DNA of 64,000 bases from Ilyobacter_A sp963668015. Its GTDB lineage: Bacteria > Fusobacteriota > Fusobacteriia > Fusobacteriales > Fusobacteriaceae. Of this stretch, positions 50,312-56,322 are shown piece after piece. Location: NCBI GenBank assembly GCA_963668015.2, contig CAXXCR010000012.1, positions 186,001-250,000 on the forward strand, read 5' to 3'. Every line of letters begins with the position of its first letter. Within the stretch, counting starts at the first letter, position 1. The notes under the pieces were generated by a model that saw nothing but the letters and a program-made list of their open reading frames with translations, was not told where the DNA came from and searched no databases. Both the position numbers and the translations under genes were made by a program.

Positions 50312-52248
50312 TGCAAACTTATTCTATTAATATTAAAGTTCCTGATAGTCTTGATTATTCACAGAAGATTCAAGTTTTTAGAAGTGCAATAGCTCAATTA
50401 GATTGGGATTTATATGCGCAAAAAACTTTTAAAGATGAGGGTGCTGTTGAAAGTGAACTTTTGTATGTAAAAACTTATGGTGATTTCATTCAAATAAATA
50501 TTCATTTTAATAATATAGATGGTGTTATTGTTGTAACTTTAAATGGAGCTCAAGTACATCAAAATAATTTTGGTGATGAAATTGTCTTGTTTAGTGGTTC
50601 TAAAACTTATGGTGGTTTGGATTTAGATGATTATATTATTGAAGATGGAAATAATACAGATAAAACTACACTTGATTATTTGAAAGAAAATGATCCGGTG
50701 GAATATTTAAGGGTTATGAATGATACAAGGAATAAATTAAACAATAATCCGTTGTTTCAAAATGCTATTAAACTTGGTGGAACAAATGAACAGCTTGAAA
50801 ATTTTATTGGTGCAGATAACTTGAGTGCTCTTGGGGATGATCCGTATGTATATCCTGAGTTACAGGGTATTTATACAGATGGTCAAGGGAACTATTTGAC
50901 AGAGGATGAATTAAAAAATGTTGCACTTCTTGGAGGGTCTATTAGTGCTTATTCTTTCGTTGATTGGGCTTTTCCTTTGGGTAATGTTTCTTCCAGTGTT
51001 GTTAATGGTCTTAATGCTGTTTCTGATACCTTGTATACTGCTGGCGGTTCTATACTCGGGGGTGCTGCAGGATTTATAAGTATAAGTTCTTTACTGGCTC
51101 ATATTCCAGGAATTAACAGAAATTTTCAGTTAAGTCCGTATGATGATATGGCACTAATAAATCAAACTGCAAGTTTTCAGCAGAAAGCTAAAAAATTATT
51201 GGAAACTAAGACAACTGCAACAACTGAAAGTTCGAACAGTAATAGTTCTCAAAAAGTTAATACTCAAGCAACAGCAGGAACAAATACAAGTGCAAATACA
51301 AATACAGGATTAGTGGAGGGGATGAAAGTGGCGTTTGAAAATTGGATAACTGACCTTGAAAAAACCCTTACTACTGCATTTAGTAGTATTCAAATAACTC
51401 CAAGTGCTGATTTGGCAAATGGAATAGCATTAAATCCTGCTGCTACTATTGCCGAAGCAATTCAAACAGGTATATCTCTTAAGCCTGGAACTGAGTTGAC
51501 AAATTGGACTCCTGCAATTGCAGTTTCTCAAGCTTTGCAAGATTTGTTTACTAATGGAATAGGATTAACAAATATTCCTGCTGGGATCCCAATGACATTT
51601 GATGAAATAAAAAATGAAGCTGGCAAAATTGGTATACCTTGGTTTGCTAATACAAATATAGAGGAAAATTTTAATTTGGTTCTTCAAAAGATAAAAGGGG
51701 AATATGAAGCTGGTGGAGTAAGGACTTTTGAATTAGAAGCAGTACAGAAAAAATTAGCTGAATATGAAGCTGATGGGGTAAGAACTCTTGAGGGTAAAGT
51801 TGCTGACTGGCAAAAGAAAGAATATGAAAGCATAGTTAACCAGGGATCGGGAACTATGAATAAAATTCAAAGAGATATTGCGGCTTGGGTAAATTTTCAT
51901 TCGATAACTAAAGCTGATACATTTACAGATAGTTCTGGTAATGCCTTAGACATTCCGCAAGGTATCATAGGGGCGTTAGGTGCAGGAGGTATAACAGAGC
52001 TTATACACGAGTTTTTGAAGTCGGTAGCAGTATCAAATGTAATTGCTAGGGCAAAAGGAAAAGCAAAGCAGGATGATGAAGATGATAACGAGGACAGAGA
52101 GAATATTTTCTCTGAACTTATAGATATATTCTTGTTCAAGTTTGTGGCTCCTGAAAATGCACCTGAAGGAACTGTAGTTGAAGAGGCGAGGCAAAAAATG
52201 CTTGATGCTCTGAATACTTTATCTGTAAGTGGGGTGATCAACACATGA
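50311..52248 (+). CDS. Large putative structural/DNA-delivery protein (645 aa)
   Basis: This is the largest protein of the element. Visible parts are an N-terminal soluble domain (1-200), a hydrophobic Gly/Ala/Ser stretch (about 205-265, LLGGSISAYSFVDWAFPLG to GGSILGGAAGF), a Thr/Ser/Asn-rich linker (about 298-335), a helical region with three 20-residue repeats beginning EYEA (464, 484, 504), a second hydrophobic segment (about 548-575, GIIGALGAGGITELI), and an acidic patch (DDEDDNEDREN). The order is reminiscent of phage pilot or adsorption proteins but matches none I know. GAAGGTGG precedes the ATG. Confidence 0.6.
   Translation: MQTYSINIKVPDSLDYSQKIQVFRSAIAQLDWDLYAQKTFKDEGAVESELLYVKTYGDFIQINIHFNNIDGVIVVTLNGAQVHQNNFGDEIVLFSGSKTYGGLDLDDYIIEDGNNTDKTTLDYLKENDPVEYLRVMNDTRNKLNNNPLFQNAIKLGGTNEQLENFIGADNLSALGDDPYVYPELQGIYTDGQGNYLTEDELKNVALLGGSISAYSFVDWAFPLGNVSSSVVNGLNAVSDTLYTAGGSILGGAAGFISISSLLAHIPGINRNFQLSPYDDMALINQTASFQQKAKKLLETKTTATTESSNSNSSQKVNTQATAGTNTSANTNTGLVEGMKVAFENWITDLEKTLTTAFSSIQITPSADLANGIALNPAATIAEAIQTGISLKPGTELTNWTPAIAVSQALQDLFTNGIGLTNIPAGIPMTFDEIKNEAGKIGIPWFANTNIEENFNLVLQKIKGEYEAGGVRTFELEAVQKKLAEYEADGVRTLEGKVADWQKKEYESIVNQGSGTMNKIQRDIAAWVNFHSITKADTFTDSSGNALDIPQGIIGALGAGGITELIHEFLKSVAVSNVIARAKGKAKQDDEDDNEDRENIFSELIDIFLFKFVAPENAPEGTVVEEARQKMLDALNTLSVSGVINT
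51700..51831 (+). repeat. 60-bp tandem repeat inside the 645-residue protein gene
   Basis: GAATATGAAGCTG starts at 51700 and 51760, and a shortened copy starts at 51820. Each unit encodes 20 residues beginning EYEA(G/D)GVRT; the first two units are best conserved in their first half. Confidence 0.7.
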
Positions 52249-52853
52249 TACAAGTTAAATCAAAAGAGGTTACAAATAAATTAACTATGATGACACTTGA
52301 GCAACTTGGGGATACTGGAACGGATCTCACTAATCAGGCTATTGCAAATAAAATTAGAGAAAAGTTTGACGTAGATGTAGATAATCAGTTTATAGAGGAG
52401 TTTATGCAGGGGCTTGGAATGCAGTTGACAATGTATATAAGTATGCTTGTTATGCAATCAGTAAGTGTTTTATTGTTTGAACTTTTGGGTGCGGCTAAGT
52501 TAAAAAACTTACTCAAAAAAAATGCTTCCAAAGGATGGAAGTATTTCAAGGATATTTTAAATCATATGCCTGGCGGATCTGGAAAGAAAGCAAATGTATT
52601 TGATGTGGTCCAAGCAAAGGGTACAAGTCAAGAGGTAGCAGTTTTGGAAGATATAAGGTCTATTATGGATGCTCAGATGGTTTATGGAAATATTTTAGAA
52701 ACTGTAAAAACAACTTCTATTGTAGCTGATCATTATCATAATGGTACTGTCCAAACGGATAGAGCTGTTAATGGAGAGGTTGCTCCAACTGGTTCGGCTG
52801 ATTTTGTAAAATCAACTGAAGAGTTAAAAACTATGAGTAGTATTGGTCTTTAA
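52245..52853 (+). CDS. Putative membrane-associated virion protein (202 aa)
   Basis: ATG 52245 overlaps the end of the previous gene by 4 bases, so translation is coupled. The 202-residue protein has an acidic, helical start, then one hydrophobic helix (about 62-85, LTMYISMLVMQSVSVLLFELLG), a Lys-rich segment (LKNLLKKNASKGWKYFKD), and a polar C-terminal half. MPGGSGKKAN superficially resembles a P-loop but lacks the G-X4-GK(S/T) pattern. No family recognised. Its stop codon overlaps the end of a small minus-strand ORF. Confidence 0.6.
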   Translation: MIQVKSKEVTNKLTMMTLEQLGDTGTDLTNQAIANKIREKFDVDVDNQFIEEFMQGLGMQLTMYISMLVMQSVSVLLFELLGAAKLKNLLKKNASKGWKYFKDILNHMPGGSGKKANVFDVVQAKGTSQEVAVLEDIRSIMDAQMVYGNILETVKTTSIVADHYHNGTVQTDRAVNGEVAPTGSADFVKSTEELKTMSSIGL

Positions 52854-52930
52854 TTTAAAATTTTTCTAATAATTTTTATTAATATAAACATAAATAAAAA
52901 GACAAATATTCCTATGAAATTTTTTAGCAT
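52850..52930 (-). CDS. 26-residue hydrophobic peptide on the opposite strand
   Basis: On the minus strand ATG 52930 has a strong AAAGGAG 9 bases upstream and encodes a one-helix membrane peptide (IGIFVFLFMFILIKII with basic ends), stopping at 52850. A perfect TATAAT lies about 15 bases upstream of the ribosome site (52953-52958, complement). It is the only gene of the element on this strand and converges on the 202-aa gene by a few bases. A lysis, toxin-like or minor coat peptide is possible. Confidence 0.45.
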   Translation of the reverse strand: MLKNFIGIFVFLFMFILIKIIRKILN

Positions 52931-52982
52931 TAAAATCAACTCCTTTATTTGTATTATACATTAAAAAGAGGTGTTTTCCTAT

Positions 52983-53390
52983 ATGGGATATAGAATTACG
53001 GTTATAAATGAAAAAATTCAAGGTAATTTATATGAAATTGGTCTTTTGTCAAAGACTGATTCAAAGAATTATAGTTTTAAATTTATCAGTGATGTTGTTC
53101 TTACTGATAATGAAATTAAAACTAAGCTTGAAACTATAACGGATTGTTGGGTTGAAAGTATAAAACGAGTTACCAAATATAAAAGGGTAAAAGAAAAAGT
53201 ACCAGATGTGTCTGGTGTGGTTTTAATGGGTCGGTATGATCTTAATGGGCAAAAGGTAAGAACTGATAGTTTGTTTTTACCGCTTGTAAAAAAAGAATAT
53301 GTGGAATGGGGAACCCTGGAAACTGAACTAAATGATTTTTTTAGTCCTATTAATGGTGGTTTTGAAATTAAGGTTTATAGCCCTAGATAG
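52983..53390 (+). CDS. Unknown protein of the element (135 aa)
   Basis: I place the start at ATG 52983 because AGAGGTG at 52967-52973 is its ribosome site; a GTG start at 52971 would lie in that site. The 135-residue protein is mixed alpha/beta and basic in the middle (VESIKRVTKYKRVKEKVP), with no membrane segment or cysteines of note besides one. It precedes the two small proteins with the strongest ribosome sites. No family recognised. Confidence 0.55.
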   Translation: MGYRITVINEKIQGNLYEIGLLSKTDSKNYSFKFISDVVLTDNEIKTKLETITDCWVESIKRVTKYKRVKEKVPDVSGVVLMGRYDLNGQKVRTDSLFLPLVKKEYVEWGTLETELNDFFSPINGGFEIKVYSPR

Positions 53391-53425
53391 GGTTTATATA
53401 AAAATAAAATGGGAGGTATACAATT

Positions 53426-53827
53426 ATGTTAAATGAAAAAACAGTTGTCGTTAATATGACACAAGGTGGGGGAATGACTGACCCAGTTTATTGTAATGGG
53501 GTTCTTAAATCAGAGGTTCCGTCAATTAGGGAATGTCTTGACTCAAGTGCGGTATATAAGTCTAAAGGGTATGCGGTAGTCTATGAGGAATCTACTTATA
53601 CTGATAAGTCAATGGATCTTCCTGCTGCTGTTTCTATGGTTGGTAAAAGAGATAGAGTAGTGCAGTTTAAAATGAGGAATGCAAACGGTCAACTTACTTT
53701 TGTAGAGTTTGAAATGCCTGTAAATCCTGCTGATTTAACAGATGTGCAAGCTGTTAATGATGGCTTTGTGGGAATGTCTTTGGCAAGCGGTGCAATAGCT
53801 GAGTGTAGTTTCACAATTAAATACTAA
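53426..53827 (+). CDS. Candidate major structural protein 1 (133 aa)
   Basis: The 133-residue protein has no signal or membrane segment and is rich in beta strands and small residues (TVVVNMTQGGGMTDPVYCNGVL, DRVVQFKMRNANGQLTFVEFEMP, GMSLASGAIAECSFTIKY). It carries one of the element's strongest ribosome sites (GGGAGG) and is followed 30 bases later by another small protein with a similar site. The size, beta content and paired arrangement suggest capsid or decoration proteins. This is an inference; no known coat family is recognised. Confidence 0.6.
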   Translation: MLNEKTVVVNMTQGGGMTDPVYCNGVLKSEVPSIRECLDSSAVYKSKGYAVVYEESTYTDKSMDLPAAVSMVGKRDRVVQFKMRNANGQLTFVEFEMPVNPADLTDVQAVNDGFVGMSLASGAIAECSFTIKY

Positions 53828-53857
53828 TTAAACTAAAAAAAATAGGAGGGAAATATT

Positions 53858-54286
53858 ATGGCTGATATATTCAAAGGAATTAAAATAAGAGCGGTGGATT
53901 CAAATGATGATGTGAAAAAAATAAATGTATGGGGTGCTGTTTCTGATGCTGATACAGATTTTACAGCACTTGAAGCTAAGATAAATGCGCAAGTTTTAAA
54001 ACACGGTTTAAAGGTTGTTGGTAAAACTCTCAGTTATATTGATTCAAATGCTGATGCCATTGAAGCAGGAATTAATGTTCCAGAAGGAGAAAAAATCGTA
54101 AGTGGAGATCTTGTAATTGAAAGAACAGATAAAGGACCTGTATATTTTTCAGGTAAGTTTCCAAGCACGGTTGGCAGCTTAGATCTTATCTTGACATCTT
54201 TCATAACTGGAACTAGACCTGTTGGGGGGTCTGCTCTAACTGCGGTAACACCCAATGTTAGAACAGGATCAAAATACTCTAAATAG
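53858..54286 (+). CDS. Candidate major structural protein 2 (142 aa)
   Basis: ATG 53858 has TAGGAGGG just upstream, the best ribosome site in the element. The 142-residue protein is soluble, beta-prone and balanced in charge (DIFKGIKIRAVDSNDDVKKINVWGAVSDADTDF, VYFSGKFPSTVGSLDLILTSF), with a Thr/Gly/Pro-rich tail. With the preceding 133-aa protein it is my best candidate for an abundant virion component. Hairpins that could end transcription follow its stop. Confidence 0.6.
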   Translation: MADIFKGIKIRAVDSNDDVKKINVWGAVSDADTDFTALEAKINAQVLKHGLKVVGKTLSYIDSNADAIEAGINVPEGEKIVSGDLVIERTDKGPVYFSGKFPSTVGSLDLILTSFITGTRPVGGSALTAVTPNVRTGSKYSK

Positions 54287-54291
54287 CTTTG

Positions 54292-54331
54292 AAAGTAAAA
54301 TTTACTTTTTAAAAAAGCGTTTGGGCTTTTA
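54292..54331 (+). terminator. Two weak hairpins after the structural genes
   Basis: AAAGTAAA/TTTACTTT (54292-54308, nearly no loop) and AAAAGC-GTTTGG-GCTTTT (54313-54330) stand in tandem after the 142-aa gene. They may form a partial terminator that lowers transcription of lysozyme and transposase relative to the structural genes. Confidence 0.45.
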
Positions 54332-54351
54332 TTACTAAAAAAATTATTCGG

Positions 54352-54402
54352 GAGAGGGAATGTAGACCAAGCGCCTGTGGCGCGTAGGTTATAAACCCTC
54401 TC
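54352..54402 (+). ncRNA. GC-rich branched stem structure upstream of the lysozyme gene
   Basis: GAGAGGG (54352-54358) pairs with CCCTCTC (54396-54402). Inside, ACC...GGT and a perfect GCGCC-TGT-GGCGC hairpin (54371-54383) stack. In this AT-rich element such a GC-rich structure stands out. It could be an origin, packaging signal, RNA regulator or translation control element. The adjoining 54403-54495 is AT-rich leader. Confidence 0.45.
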
Positions 54403-54495
54403 TCTTACTTTTTATACTTATCAAATTAGGGCTTGGAGAAAAAAGCGTATTACTTTTTTGTTCGAGTCCAACCCATTAAAAGGAGTGAAAATTTT

Positions 54496-55032
54496 ATGAA
54501 ATTAGATATTTTTAAACATAAATACAATAAACATAAAAAAATTGAAATACTTGAACAGTTTTATGACTTAACCAGGTTGGAAAAGTGGTTGATCTTAGAT
54601 GAAGATTTTCTCACTAGAGCATACAAGGACAGTAAAGGGATCTGGACTGATGGTGTGGGTAATACAAGTAATGTAGTTCCTAATGGGACTAGGAAAGTAA
54701 AGGAGGTAGTGTATGAACTTAGGAAAGATGTTAGCAGGTCTGTCCTTGATTACATTTCTATATTCGGGGATAGTGATTTTTCATTTGGTAAAGAAGATCC
54801 TAGACAGATAGCACTTGTAAATATGCTTTTTAACCTGGGAAAACCCAGATTCCTTAAATTTAAAAATATGATTGTAGCAGTAAAGAGAAAAGATTGGGAG
54901 AGGGCAGCAGACGAGGTCTTATACAAGGATGGACTTAATTTTTCTAAAGGTAGGAGTGATTATTATTATGATGTCAGAGATAGAGCTAACAGAATAGCAA
55001 AAGTATTGAGGACTGGTAAATATATTTATTAA
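54496..55032 (+). CDS. T4-type lysozyme (GH24 endolysin)
   Basis: The 178-residue protein aligns with T4 lysozyme. ILDED carries Glu36, YKDSKG carries Asp45, and IWTDGVG carries Thr51, matching the Glu11-Asp20-Thr26 triad. IALVNMLFNLG and the final DRANRIAKVLRTGKYIY correspond to the C-terminal lobe of T4L. It should cut peptidoglycan. No signal peptide is visible, so release would need a holin-like partner. ATG 54496 has AAAGGAGTGA upstream; a longer frame from TTG 54433 has no ribosome site. The gene implies exit by lysis. Confidence 0.92.
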   Translation: MKLDIFKHKYNKHKKIEILEQFYDLTRLEKWLILDEDFLTRAYKDSKGIWTDGVGNTSNVVPNGTRKVKEVVYELRKDVSRSVLDYISIFGDSDFSFGKEDPRQIALVNMLFNLGKPRFLKFKNMIVAVKRKDWERAADEVLYKDGLNFSKGRSDYYYDVRDRANRIAKVLRTGKYIY

Positions 55033-55074
55033 AAGTTATTGTCTTGGGGTATAATCCTGGAAGGGGGTTTTACT

Positions 55075-56172
55075 ATGGAAAGACGGCTTGTTATTATGTA
55101 TCAGGACTTTTACAATGATGTGATGTATAAAGAGAGGGAAAACTTTTTAATTGAACACAGGGATAAAACTAATAGGGCTAATGGGTATAATGATAGACAA
55201 CTTAAATATATGATAGATGTTACTCTTGATCTTAAAGTTCCTACAATGAGAAAACATAATCACGATCTTGAGTATTCTGTTTTAACTAAATATAAGAGAA
55301 CCGGTAAATTATTTGATAAAAGAGTAAAAAGTTTTTATAAAACAAGAATGTTTGAGAGGGAAATGTGTGAAATATTAAAAATTTCTACTTTACCTAGAGA
55401 AGTAAAAGAAAGCATAAAACAGGAATATCTTGAAAAATACAATGATTTCATAAGCAGTAAAAAACAGGGGTATGACTTACTAAAACTTGATGCAACTTGT
55501 TTTGGTAAAAAAGACACTCAACATAGGTATACAGCATATTTTGTTTGGGGTTTTAATGGGAGAGGAAAACATTGTTTGTACTATAATGTTGTCCAGGGAG
55601 AGGAAAACCAAGCAGGTTGGCAAGAACTTATACAATATATTTTATCAAACATTAATCTTGAAGATGTAAAATTACTTATAAGCGATATGTTTGGAGCTTT
55701 AAAAACATTATTGCATAAAAATCTTTCTTTTATCCCTTTACAAAATTGTATGTGGCACAGATTTTATTCTTTGCTTAAATATTATAAGGGTGGTAAATAT
55801 GGTAGAAGGTCTATTCTTAGTAAAAAGTATTCTAAGCTTCTAAAATCAGAAACTAGAGAGGAACTTGAGGATTTGTTGAATAGTTTCAAAAAACTTGATT
55901 TTTATAAAAGACGTGGTGGAAGTGGTAAATTAAATGATCCTAAACTAGATAGAATGATTTCTCATTCCTGGGAAGATAATTTTACATTCTTGGATTTAGA
56001 AAAAGAAATGAAAAGTTATACAAGAAATAATTTAATTCAGACTACCGATATTGAAAGTATATTTTCTGATATGAAATTTTATTTGAAAAAAAACCATAAA
56101 TATAATACAGTTGAAGAGTTGACATTCAAGATATTTTTCTTTTTAGAGTACAAAAATTATTTACCGACATAA
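55075..56172 (+). CDS. IS256/Mutator-type DDE transposase
   Basis: The 365-residue protein has an N-terminal DNA-binding part with RANGYNDRQLKYMIDVTLDLKVPTMR, like the RNGY...LRVP-R region of IS256 proteins. The catalytic core has Asp139 (KLDATCFGKK), Asp204 (LLISDMFGALK), the following QNCMWHRFYSLLK (C-X2-H typical of the Mutator branch) and Glu327 (TTDIESIFSDMK). It is slightly shorter than most IS256 transposases (~390-410). GGAAGGGGG precedes ATG 55075. The 8-bp target duplication fits this family. It ends about 130 bases from the right terminus. Confidence 0.88.
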   Translation: MERRLVIMYQDFYNDVMYKERENFLIEHRDKTNRANGYNDRQLKYMIDVTLDLKVPTMRKHNHDLEYSVLTKYKRTGKLFDKRVKSFYKTRMFEREMCEILKISTLPREVKESIKQEYLEKYNDFISSKKQGYDLLKLDATCFGKKDTQHRYTAYFVWGFNGRGKHCLYYNVVQGEENQAGWQELIQYILSNINLEDVKLLISDMFGALKTLLHKNLSFIPLQNCMWHRFYSLLKYYKGGKYGRRSILSKKYSKLLKSETREELEDLLNSFKKLDFYKRRGGSGKLNDPKLDRMISHSWEDNFTFLDLEKEMKSYTRNNLIQTTDIESIFSDMKFYLKKNHKYNTVEELTFKIFFFLEYKNYLPT

Positions 56173-56272
56173 ATTTTTTTCAAAAAAAATAAAAGCATAA
56201 CACATCACGATAAACACCGACAATTTTGTGGCATTTCTCATTGACATACTATGCTTAATTAGTAGTTAAATA

Positions 56273-56301
56273 TTAATGACAATAAAATTTTCGCTTGACT
56301 T
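56273..56301 (-). repeat. Right terminal inverted repeat of the element
   Basis: Read inward on the minus strand it begins AAGTCAAGCG and continues into TTTATTGTCATTAA at offset 15, identical to the left end. The 100 bases between the transposase stop and this repeat contain a 7-bp inverted pair (AAGCATA/TATGCTT) and no gene. Confidence 0.8.
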
Positions 56302-56309
56302 GGCAAGCC
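56302..56309. repeat. Target-site duplication, right copy
   Basis: GGCAAGCC, the same as 46696-46703. It is followed by CTTCTTTTTTTATTT, the remaining arm and T-run of the split terminator. Confidence 0.85.
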
Positions 56310-56322
56310 CTTCTTTTTTTAT

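Larger units (their letters stand above)
46704..56301. mobile_element. 9.6-kb transposase-bearing, rolling-circle phage-like element
   Basis: The element is delimited by imperfect 29-bp terminal inverted repeats and an 8-bp direct repeat. Its genes are almost all on the plus strand and tightly packed: a rolling-circle initiator, small proteins, a possible ssDNA-binding protein, a group of coiled-coil and structural-looking proteins, a T4-type lysozyme and an IS256-type transposase. An 8-bp duplication is what IS256-family transposases produce. The genes use T-rich codons (GGT, GAT, ACT) unlike the flanking genes. I found no integrase, terminase, portal, tail or Walker-type ATPase gene. A tail-less or filamentous virus, or a satellite of one, fits best. 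Confidence 0.85.

Noticed and set aside
52560..52590. P-loop-like GGSGKK in the 202-aa protein
   Set aside because: It lacks the G-X4-GK(S/T) spacing and the following hydrophobic strand/helix pattern of an ATPase.
46838..52853. Calling the element a filamentous phage (inovirus)
   Set aside because: Rep type, size and a small possible ssDNA-binding protein fit, but no Zot/pI-type ATPase or typical tiny coat precursor is visible and a lysozyme is present.
53426..54286. Relation of the two small proteins to DUF2922/DUF1659-type proteins
   Set aside because: Only a vague likeness in size and strand-helix pattern; no shared motif that I could point to.
54433..54495. N-terminal extension of the lysozyme from TTG 54433
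   Set aside because: No ribosome site; a strong AAAGGAG precedes ATG 54496, and the T4 lysozyme likeness needs no extension.
56241..56276. Outward promoter at the right end of the element (TTGACA at 56241)
   Set aside because: No convincing -10 box stands at 16-18 bases.
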